Source: Margaritifera margaritifera
Lineage: Eukaryota; Mollusca; Bivalvia; Unionida; Margaritiferidae
Assembly (NCBI GenBank): GCA_029931535.1
Contig: JAQPZY010001242.1
Coordinates: 1,364,001 to 1,428,000 of the forward strand
Length of the DNA stretch: 64,000 nucleotides
Direction: 5' to 3'
Part shown: piece by piece, positions 11,801 through 23,800 of the stretch
Layout: each line of letters begins with the position of its first letter
How positions within the stretch are numbered: the stretch's first letter is position 1
The notes under the pieces: model-generated
Told to the model about the DNA's origin: nothing
The model's database searches: none
What the model saw: only the letters and a program-made list of their open reading frames with translations
Made by a program: the position numbers and the translations under genes

Positions 11801-14800
11801 CATTATTGCATGATGCATAGAGATGACAGAGATGAAAATAACATGAAATGTATATTTACATGTACAAAAGATAATAGTCTTCCATCTGTGAAAAGAAAAA
11901 GCAATGAGATGGACTTTGTCAATACAGACAAAGATATTTCACTATTGCCCAGAAAAAAAGCTAGGACTTGCATGAACTCGGGTCCATTGCCAATGGAGAT
12001 TGAGAGATCTAAAAGTGATAAGAGCTTTAAAGATAGAAATGAAAATGAAAATTTGAAGAGGAAGAAGCAGAGTGAGGACCATATAGGTATTACAGAGGAT
12101 ACTGTTGACATACAAGACAATTCTGAAAGAAAGAAAAAGAGAAGAAAAAGTAAGAAAAATAAGTTTAAAGTGGAATCGCATGTAAAAAGAGATGAGCAAT
12201 TCGACTGTATTACATCAGAGAAAGAATTGAATGCAAATATTAAATCTTTATCAGGAATAATTCCAAAGAATTTAGAGAGAGATGTAGAAGACACGTCCAA
12301 GAAAAAGAAAAGGAGAAGAAAACGAAAGAAAAATGAGGTCATAGCTGACTCAGATCTAAAGAAAGATAAACAAATCACTTCTAATACATCAGTGATGGAA
12401 TTTAATTCAAACATGAAGGAGTCAAACATTAAATGTTTATCAGGGTCTGTTCCAAAGCAGAATGAAGCAACTCAAAGAATAAATAAAAATGAGGTAGGTC
12501 AAAGACTGCCTAAGTCATCAGATACTATTATTTCAAACAAGCCTTCAAAACCTCATCAAAATTCTCCATTTAATGTAGAAAAACTGAACACTGTATTAGA
12601 TAGTAGACATGCTATTAAAAACACAACCAAGGGACAATTTTCTGACAAGGAATCAAGCATCAAGGAACAGAAATGGTCCAAAAATGATTCCCCATCATCT
12701 TCTGCATCTCTAAAGGAGAAGATGCTTGCAAGGCTGAGTGCAGCTAGATTCCGATACTTGAATGAACAGCTTTATACAAGGACAGGGGAAAAAGCATTCC
12801 AAATGTTCCAGGAGGATGCAAATTCATTTGCTGTGTATCATGCAGGTTTTCAGAGTCAAGTTGAGAAATGGCCAAACAACCCTGTGGATTTGATGATCAA
12901 GTTTATCATATCAAGGTAACTGGGACCTAAAATACCTTGACCTATGCTGTTTTGATGGCCATGGAGACCAAAATGGTAAAAAAATACATGTATATATTGG
13001 TGTTGGTCAAGGTGATCTCTGATAATGGGGTGGTCTCTCCTAAGAGGTGACAATTCATGAGGGGGATCTGATGTAGTTCATTGGTACTGCAAGAGTAACT
13101 TGACTTATGTTTGTAAAACATGTACCGTATATACTCGCATATAATCTGATACCAACTGCAGACTGCATAGACCCAGATCTGCCGTCACTTAATGTGCCAG
13201 CATATCTGGGTCTATGCAGTCTCTAAGGACTAATCAGTAGAACAAAAAACATAGACCTTGATCTACCGGCACATTATGCGACAGCAGATCAGGGTCTATG
13301 TTGTTTGCATTTGGACCTAGATTATACGTGAGTATATATGGTATGTCCCCACTGCAGATATAAAAGTCTAAGTCTGAAAAGTATAGACATTTGGAAAAAT
13401 TTGAAAAATTGCTACAATGAAAATTTTATCAGGCCCTGTATTCACAGAACTAATTAACTTGAGTGAACACTCAAATGCTTCATAATGAAGGAATGAATTT
13501 ACAAGCTAAAGCTTTCAGTGCTAAAATACATTTAGAATGAGAATGCTGTTAAAATATATAAACCTCTCCCTCGATAACTCACACACAGTGGGGTCCAAAA
13601 AATAGACTGCAGCATAAGCAAGGGCGCGAGTTACTGAGGGAACTCTGAAAAATTAATAATGGAATGGGTAATGCCAGTGAAAAGAGAGAGGTGGTGAAGG
13701 CAGGTTAAATGGTTGAATACTCATTTTACAATCGTGTTGGGAGTAATTGTCAATAAATAGCTTTTTCTAATGAAATTGTTCGCTTTTCTGTACAAATTAC
13801 CTTTTTTTTCTTCAAGATAACCAATCTTTGAAAGATCATTAAAAACATTATTTCTGCATGTTTCAGCACACATCACATGTACCAGCAACAATTGTGTGTA
13901 TTACATCACTGCTTTTTGCATGTGAATATGGATACATTGTAGTGTTATTGTTGATTCAGAACAAAACTAGATTCTTTTCTTTACAAAATAGTGGACATTT
14001 ATTTTGAGGAACAACAGGGGATTTTTATTCTATCAAAATTATATTGATTCTGTGATTTCATTGCAAGTAACTGCGAAATTTGTGCTCGTCTTTGAGCAAA
14101 CCTCTAAGTTCCAATTTAGCTAATTTAAGTGCACTACAAACTCGCTTCACCATTATGAACCCTATCTGCGAAACCATGCTTTTCATGTACCAAGTACGCC
14201 TTTCACTTTGTTCATGTGCTATCCTTGATCACGTTTGTGAATTAGCTGGATAAACCACTGATTAATGTTAGATACTTTAATTATGTTATTAACATAATAA
14301 TATTTAAAACAGTGTTTGGTTGTTCATTTGAATTGAGTTGACTTGACACACAACTGTGCTAGCTCTTATGCGGGTAGGATTTGCACGCCTTTTAACTTCT
14401 TTTATTCTACCCACTTTATTTGATTTTACACAAAAGACATAATAATGTGATAATACAAAGTAGGTCTCCTATTAATTAATTGCAACAGTGCAACAAACAC
14501 TTGCTTTTTCTGCAAGTCAGAGATCAAGACACAATCGGCACTTAATTAGGTTCTCACAGAAATGCTTGTGGGCATCTCTGTGATGGTTGATTGACACTTT
14601 ACATGTTTGAATACAAGAGCATATGCCATTTATGATGATTACACTGAAAGTGAAATGAAGGACAGGACACATATTTCACTTGACAAGACTTATTTAAGTG
14701 GTTATTATTTCTTGAAGCGTTGCACCAGTAGGCATTACTTACATTTTTAGTGATCAATATTTCATCATACTTTGTTATTTTCAGTGCATTCAGAATTTTT

Positions 14801-17800
14801 TTTTAAAGACATTTTAAAAAAAATGTATGACTTTTTATTAAAAGTTGCGAATTTGATGACATTGATTCAAATTTCCAGGAAATAACCACCATTTTCGACG
14901 ATGAAATCAGCAATATATCAAGGTTTTATTTACCGATTTTGACAGAGATTTATTCATGTTCAGCAAATAGGGAACTATTTTGGGGGCATTTTCTAGAAGA
15001 AAAAATGAGATCCACACCTGCACCCATGTTATAAACGGGTTCACAAGTTATTCAGGCATGCTAAAACAAGAGAGTGGTGTATTTATTTCATGAAAGTTTC
15101 GCAACTTCTATGTTAACCATACAAGCAGTATTTGAGTTTGAATAGGCACACAAGTTGATGTGTTTTGTGAATACAGGGTCAGGTCATTTACATACAGATA
15201 CAAACATGTATACTGAATTTCCTTTGTCCACCTCCAATGGATTTTATTTAGTTGTGCTAACAAGATTTTAATTTTAAAAAGATGTGTAAAACATTCAAAT
15301 ATTGCTGTAATTGAATTAAAAATTAAAAGATCATCCACATATGCATACAAATAAGGTAGCGAAATTTTGTATGTGACTGCATTAAATGGGTTTTGTGCCT
15401 TCTTACTAACAAGCTTCTTGGTACAAACATATGTACAGAAGTACGGACGTATGTATGTATGGATGGATCGACACGATGAAATCAAGATGAAGGCTTAATC
15501 CATGCCATCTAAGTTCATAAATACACTCTTACCTCCATATCTTTCATTTGATGGGTATAAATGCATATTGTAATTGTATTATTTGTATTACCTTCATTGT
15601 TAATCAGATGGAGGTTATGATGTGAGTTCACAATTAATTGTGTGCATTTTATGCATATTCATGTCTCATTGTATTGGATAATATAATCAAATAATGATTT
15701 TTTTAAAAAATCAATATGAACCAATTTTTTTACTGTTAGATTTAAAATGTCTTATGCGAACATTTCAACATTCAATCCCATTATTTAATTAAATTTGTCA
15801 CATTAACTGAAGTTAAGAATTCTAATATAAGATTAAGAATAGGAATATGAAGCAGAATTTTATACCCCATGTATATGGTCTGGCTAGTTGAATTCAGTTC
15901 ATTTTATACCCCATGTATATGTCTGGCTAGTTGAATTCAGTTCATTTTATACCCCATGTATATGGTCTGGCTAGTTGAATTCAGTTCATTTTATACCCCA
16001 TGTATATGGTCTGGCTAGTTGAATTCAGTTCATTTTATACCCTAGGTATATGGTCTGGCTAGTTGAATTCAGTTCATAAATTTTATAGGAGTTACATGGA
16101 TCTAATACTTTTGATGTTTTCTTGCAGACCCAAACACTTGAAAATTGCTGATTTTGGATGTGGAGATGCCAAAATTGCACGTTCAGTGCCTAACAAGGTT
16201 TATTCCTTTGACCTCATTGCCCTGAATGAGCATGTAACAGTATGCGACATGGCAAGGGTAAGTGAATTAGCACATTGTTCAGTAAGACTGTCATTCAAAA
16301 AGTTTAATAGCATTTAAGTGAAAATCATGGTTCCCCATTAAGAAGTGAAAATCATGGTTCCCCATTAAGAAGTGAAAATCATGGTTCCCCATTAAGAAGT
16401 GAAGACCATGGCCCCCCATGAAAAAGTCAAGACCATGGTCCCCCATGAAGAAGTCAAGACCATGGTCCCGCATGAAGAAGTCCTCTGCACTGTAATAGCT
16501 CATGATTTTATTTGAATCATTTAGCAGCTTTTTGGAAGTTATATGGTGAAATTAGTAAGGTTCTCAGGAGCCACAATTTTTCAATTTGAGTCATTTTATA
16601 AATATTTTGAGGGGGAGTTATTTTATGATACAAAAAAAATCAGTAACGATGTCAGATGTCACAATTTAAATTAAGTTTGGTTTTGTGGGGTTTAGCGCCA
16701 TTTATCAGCACATGAAGGGCTATACATGGCAGCCAGTATATTTGTATTTGGTGGAGGATGAACCCAGGAAGACCCCAGGGAGAACCATCAACCCATGGAA
16801 AGCTACTGGCAAGCTTTCTCATATATCCATATTGGTCAAGCCGAGAGTCGAGCTCACATGGACAGAGGTGAGATGTGTGAGTGATCTGTAAAGGCGAGCG
16901 CTTTAGACCGCTCAGCCACCTGGGGCTCCACAATTTAGGTTAGAGTTCCCACTAATGATTGGGATTAAATCCTGTTTGGGCAGTTTTAAAAAAGATATGT
17001 CATTAATCGTCACTAAAGTTTCTTACTGCTTTGTTGAGCATGTAATGCAACTGCATGTGACTTGCTTCAAATATTTTTTAAAAGAAGTGATGGATCAAAG
17101 GAAGAAAGGAAGAAGGAAATGGAAATTATTGTTAGAAAATAGCACATAGAAATGATTAATAATACAAATTATCTATCTCAATGATTCCTATTGATCCCTA
17201 TATATTGCAGGTACCCCTTACTGACAGCAGTGTGGATATAGCAGTTTTCTGTCTGTCCCTTATGGGCACCAACCTGGCAGACTACCTTAAAGAGGCTCAT
17301 AGGGTACTCAGGAATGGGTATGTTTGGTTTTTGCCATGCCTGTACTAACAAATATCAAGACATAATTATTGCTTTCTTGTAGCAAGGATGGCAGTAGGCT
17401 CAGTTTTAAGGTTTTGTGTTAAAATTGTTAAAATCTTATCATCATTAGACCCCTAAGTCAGAAAACTTTGCTTTAAATATTCTGACCAATCAAAGGGCTG
17501 AATTTGTTGAATTCAGGTAAGATCTTGAAGTTTGGAGTAACATTTATTTTGCTCCAAATGTTGAGTAGTACAGGCCCGGCCCCACCATATTAAAATTTTA
17601 CTTGACTCCATATCTTACTCAAAATATTCTGACCAATGAAAAGGATGGATTTGGCAATTTCGAGTAAGATTTTGACAACTGGAGTGACATTTCTTAATCG
17701 AAATGCCATGTTTTATGATGGAGAGGCCAGGCATTTTGCAGGAGAGACAAATCTATCGTTGGAATCTTTTTGGAAGTTCAGGTTTTTAGGAAATTCAGTC

Positions 17801-20800
17801 TTCATGTCAACTATCAGAATTTGATATTTTTCCATCACCATCCATGCATGGGTGGAAAGTAAAACTGACTCATTCCTTTGTATGCATCAGTGGTCACATT
17901 TCACATAATCTTCCAGTCAGAACCTCAGATCTGAGGTGATTTAATCGTGAAAATATGTGAAATTTCTTATTTATGGCAAAAGTGCATGTTGTAGTGTGAC
18001 ATTGTGAGATCACCTGACAGGTATTTCTCAGATCATCATGTCATCTCTGTTCAGATAAAATTAAATTGTATTTGTTGAGTCTCTCATGGGTAATCATGGA
18101 TGTGATTTTTGAAGTTTTGTACCATATTGTTTGTTTCCCTTGTCACTCAGCTGTATTGTAACTGAAAAATGAAATTAAAACACCTTTCCTAAATGTGTAG
18201 GAACTTTGAACTTATTGGAGTTATTGCATCTCTTGTAGTGAGATTAACTTACGACATCTTATACTCTTAATTTGTTTAAACTATTTAAAAAATGTAACTA
18301 TTATCATATTTTGTCATTAATTTTCCAGAGCTAATTTTAAACTGATTTTTTTGTCTTAATCTTCTTTAAAATAGTTATTTTGCTTATTAATGATTTAACA
18401 TAGAGGTTTTCTATCAATAGGCAATAGGTATCTCAAAATGGCATGTATCCATTCATATATGAAAGTCTAATTTATCAACTATTTTTCAAGAGTAATTTTT
18501 CACATTGGGTTAATTAAAACAACCTAGCGAAGTGTATGAATATTTTTTTATGTCAATACTTGAAAGACAATCTTTTCTGCCAACAAGATATTGTTTATCA
18601 AGACAGGTGGTTTCTCTAAAAGGAGGCCTTCACAGTACATTTATTTACAATTCAATCAGTACATTTAGAATCTAGCCTGTAAAGACAGGTGGTCTCCCAC
18701 AGCAGTGGTCTTTCAAACCAGGTTTTACTGTAATTGTATTCATTTGTGCAGTTTATTACTAATGCAGCAAGAAATGGAGATTAAGCATTATAAAGAATAT
18801 AACGAAATTTGCGATGACAAGAAAATTTGAAGTACCATATGTACTCACTTATAAGTCGAGCCCAATTGCAAACAAAACAAACCCTGATCTGCTATCACAT
18901 ATTGTGCCAGCAGGTCAGGGTCTATGTTGTTTGTTCTACTGATTATTTCTAACAAACTGCATAGACCCTGATCTGCCAGTGCATTATGTGGTGGCAGAAC
19001 TGTGTCTGTGCAGTTTGCAGTTGGATACAACCTATAAGTTAGTATATACGTTACCCTGCTTAGTATGAATTATCTTATTAGAAGATAAGAATTAGACTTA
19101 TTTTGAACTGATGGTAGTGCATATTAATTCAGTTTGTATTAAAATTTTACTGAGTTACTTTGTCAAGCACTTAGTATTTACTGTTATTTCTCAATTCAGT
19201 GGAATTCTGAAGATTGCTGAGGTTCAGAGTAGGTTTCAAAGTCTTGATGCCTTTGTCAAGAAAGTGCAGATGCTTGGATTCAAACTTACAAATCAGGTAC
19301 TGACCCATATTGTCATACTGTTGGCAATGTTAACAATGAAATCTGATGTTAATACTGCATCTTAGAGTAGTATTTTCTCACAATACATCTTCATTAATGT
19401 AAAGAATATTGTAATTAAATTCTTAGCTTTGGCGATAAGCTATTTCCTACATTTGTGTAAAATAGCTTTGAATTTTTCAATTAGTGGCATTACTTATGTC
19501 ATCACTGGTTCTTTTATGTATACTTACTGAATATTTGTACCCCCCCCCCCCTCCCTTTTTCTATGGAGTGGGAATGTAATGTTACCCTATGTGTCTGTCA
19601 TGTCATGTCACTTCCTGTCCATGACATATTTTATTTGTGTTCAAAGACTTTACGGATTCAGTCCGTATATGGTATGATATGGTGTTCTGTATTAAGATCT
19701 AAGTCAGTTTTGATTTTCATTTCTTTTTGTCAACGTTTTAACCGAGTTATGGCTCCTGATTGACTTAGGAATTGACTTTGCATCCTGAATTCCATTTCTG
19801 CTCCTTAGCTTTTGGACTTCATTTTTTGAACCAAATTTAGTATGAGGCTTGACATTGATGAAACATAGGTCAAGCTTAGTACTAGTCTGTTTATATCAAA
19901 ATTTGACTGGGTTACAGCCCTTACTTGACTTATAAATTGGATATTTTATCATGAATTCTCTTTCTGCTCAATGACCGTCAAAGGACTTCATGGATTAAAA
20001 CCAAATTTTAAATGAAGGGTTTATATGTAGGAGACCTATGTCTAAATTGAATTTTATTTTTTTGCATTAAAAATTGACTGAGATACAGACCCTGTTTGAC
20101 TTAGAAGTTTGTCATTGTTTTTCGAATTCTCTTTCCACATAATAATTTTTGAAGGACTTCACAGATTGAAACCAAATTTGGCATGGCCAGACCTGTGCAC
20201 TGTCAAAACCTAGGCCAAGTTTTATTTTGGCATAATTCTGTACAGTATCTAAACATTTAACAAATTTGAGATAGAAATCAGACATTGCATTTTGAACCGA
20301 TATGTTTTCAAATACATCATACTGGTGGCAGCATCCATTTTCTTTGGACATATTCCAAGTTGTCTCACCAGTTTTATCAGAGGAGATACCTACTGTCTGT
20401 ACTCTCTTATAAGTCGGGTCCAACTGCAAACCACATAGACCCTGATCTGCCATTGCATAAATGTACCAGCAGATCAGGGTCTATGTTGTTTGTTCTACTG
20501 ATTACTCCTAACAAACTGCATAGATCTGCAAGCACATTATGTGTTGGCAGATCTGGGTCTACACAGTTTGCAGTTGGATCTGACTTATAAGCGAGTATAT
20601 ACAGTAAGGAACACTCATTCCACTGGCACCAGCATTATCATTGTCAACATTAGTTACGATTTTGGTTAAAGTTTTTCAGTATGGTCATAATTTCCAAACC
20701 TAGGGAGAGGGGAGAGATATCTGTATAATCAGGAAGTTCTGCCCTTTTCGTATCCTAGCTTCACATGGGCAATTGCCAAAATCACCAAGCAGGATCGATC

Positions 20801-23800
20801 ACCATAGGTGGTAATTGTTATTACTAAAAGACCCTCATATGCTGAAATATCTTAATAGTATTTTTTCTTGAATCAGCCAAATTTCAAATAAAAATTCACA
20901 GCTTTGCTCATAACTAACATTTATTTTCTCATAGTTATAAAATAAAGTTATAAAAAATACTGCTGTCAACACTTAATTACACAGGTCCTGTAGAAACTGG
21001 TGAGCCAGGTTGAACATAAACTCTGACACCTAGATTATTGAAAAGTGTCACTGTACGCATGAATATCATTAAGAAATAGATGGCTAGGCATGAGACTGCA
21101 GTTTCTCAAGTTATTAACCTGTCTCGTATTATATATTTCTAAAATTTGCCATGTGCTATAGGGATCTAAAATGAGTTGTCTTTACTCTGTATATAATATT
21201 TTTCATGATTTTGACCCGTTTCAATATCAAGCTTGCATCTGGTACATCTGCCTAATTACTGTCCAAACTTGCTGCCTTGTACTGTGGCTTATTAACCTTA
21301 CTGCAATCATCATGAATGGGTGACCAACTAATCCATTTACATAATATTGATCAAAGCTTTCATGGACTTGCCTTAGGTTTGGTGCCAGAGTCTCTTACAA
21401 AAGCAAATAATTGAACAAAGCAGATTACAATTTACCTTTTGTCTTTTATTCTGTAAGCCAATGTGTTAATGTGTTAATTACAGCTTGAAAAGATATAGTC
21501 ATATGTTGTTAACAGTCAACAGTTATATATGTGGAATTCCAAATCAAGAGAGCATAATCTATGGTTATCAGTTTGGTCAGTGATCAAGAAAAGGAGCTAG
21601 AAGACACACAAGATTAACGAAATTCAGGAAGACACAAAAGAAGTTACATCATTGTTTTTCTCATTTTACTCTACATTTGATGATTTTTCATATTTGTAAT
21701 TTCTCTATTCAAATAATTTTAAAATGACCATTTTTGCAAAAGCAAAATATTGAAAATGTTCCAATAAGAATTCCCTTTAATTAATCAGTATCAGACAAAT
21801 AAGTATTTAGCCTGTGATTTAAAACTTTCAAGCAAGAATGTATTTTTATAAGATAGTGATCACAATTTAGGCGACTACGTTATAAGGGAGTCATGGTAGC
21901 TCAGTTGTTACAGCATCAGATGTGTAATCCAAGGGTCGCAGATTCAATACGCACCCAGACCAGTAGGATCACCTGCCTTGGTGTGTCCTCCCATTTCCTC
22001 TGCATGTGTGTTAAAAGTGCCATTAAAACCAACCAACTACATGTAATCACCAAAATAATCTATGGCTTGAAGCTCTAGTGAAATGCATTGTCGTTTATGC
22101 AATTGCATAATCACTCTACATGTAATCACCAAAATAATCGATGGCTTGAAGCTCTAGTGAAATACATTGTCGTTTATGCAATTGCATAATCACTCTACAT
22201 GTAATCACCAAAATAATCTATGGCTTGAAGCTCTAGTGAAATGCATTGTTGTTTATGCAATTGCATAATCACTCTACATGAATTTGTAATACGAGTTGAA
22301 TATTATCTTTTCAAGCAGATATTATCTTTTTAAAAAATATGAAAAAATGCAAAGATATATTTTAGGACACAAGTATTAAAAATAAATAGTAAACTCATGT
22401 AAAAACAGCTTCATGTGCATAAATATTTATTCTTTGTTAAATGTCGCTGCACAAAATTGCCTACTAAAGTTTTTATTTTAGTGTAGACCTAGATATCCAT
22501 CCCTGTGATCCATAGACAAAGTCATCATCATTTGAAAATCTTGGTTAAGTTTTTTTATTAAAGTTTTTTGTATGATCCCAAACCCTGGGAGGTTTAGTTA
22601 TCATACTTGGTTTGTAGAATTAGGGAGCTCTACCCTTTAATATTCATGCACCCCAACCCATGCTCAGACAATCAAGCAAGGTGAAGGTTATTTGAAATTC
22701 TTATTCAAGATTTCAGTCAAAGTTTGTTATATGATTATAAATCCTGAATCCTGCAAGGGATAGCAATCATACTTGGATTGTAGAATCAGTAAGCACTGCC
22801 TTTGTATATTCTTGCACTCCTACCCACTCTGACGTTCAGGCAAGGTCAGGGTTAAGGTCATTTGTAAGTTTAAAAAAATGCATATACCTGGAACAGGCAG
22901 TGAAGCAGACAAGGCATATTCCTTGGAATTTTGTGCTTTTTCACTGAGGATTTCATATTATATAAAATGATGGATGCAATGAAACCTATGACATTGATTG
23001 CTTGTGCTGAGCGAGATATTTTCTCATGAAACTGCGATACCTCCATATTGATTTTTATATAAATGTTACAGAATAAATATAGTCTGGTGTCCTGTTTAGT
23101 CATAGGCACTGCAGACATGGGATCAGAAGATCCTAGGTTCAATCCTTACTATTGCAATTGCTGATTCGCCTCCTAGTCCAGTTTAGCTAACCATAAATGT
23201 TACACCTGGAGAGGATGACTTGTGGTGAATTGGATCCCATTGTCAGCTTGCACTCTAAGCTACCATGACAATTGGCCAACTCCAGCCTTAAAAGATTTTA
23301 AATTTTGTTTTTCTTTTAAATTAGAATTATGGAGAAAGTTATTGTTAGATCAGTGGAATGTCATCACCTATGTACATCAAGAAACATTTTACAGCATGTG
23401 TGTTGAAGAGAAAAGGTCATGGTCAGGGATGATGACGGTAGGTTGATAGTCAGTATCTGAATAAGTGGACACACCCAGTACATCCATTATGTATCCATGT
23501 AACAAGTGGACACACCCAGTACATCCGTTATGTATCCATGTAACAAGTGGACACACCCAGTACATCCGTTATGTATCCATGTAACAAGTGAACACACCCA
23601 GAACATCCGTTATGTATCCATGTAACAAGTGGACTCGCTCAGTACATCCGTTATGTATCCATGTAGCAAGTGGACACACCCAGTCCATCCGTTATGTATC
23701 CATATAACAAGTGTACTCACCCAGTACATCCGTTACATATCTATGTAATCGTTGATCTGACAGGATGCATTAAAAAATCATTTTCATTTGTGACATCATA

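Noticed and set aside
11803..12429. 208-codon open frame on the minus strand, rich in Phe, Leu and Ser
   Set aside because: It is the antisense shadow of the lysine/glutamate-rich RRP8 exon 2; lysine-rich codons read backwards as Phe/Leu/Ser.
16291..16503. Repetitive reverse frame
   Set aside because: Artefact of the 27-bp minisatellite.
21886..21965. tRNA gene
   Set aside because: A and B boxes are present but the acceptor stem does not close and the B box is degraded; the sequence continues into a SINE body. The same judgement applies to 24085-24165, 36500-36605 and 46205-46270.
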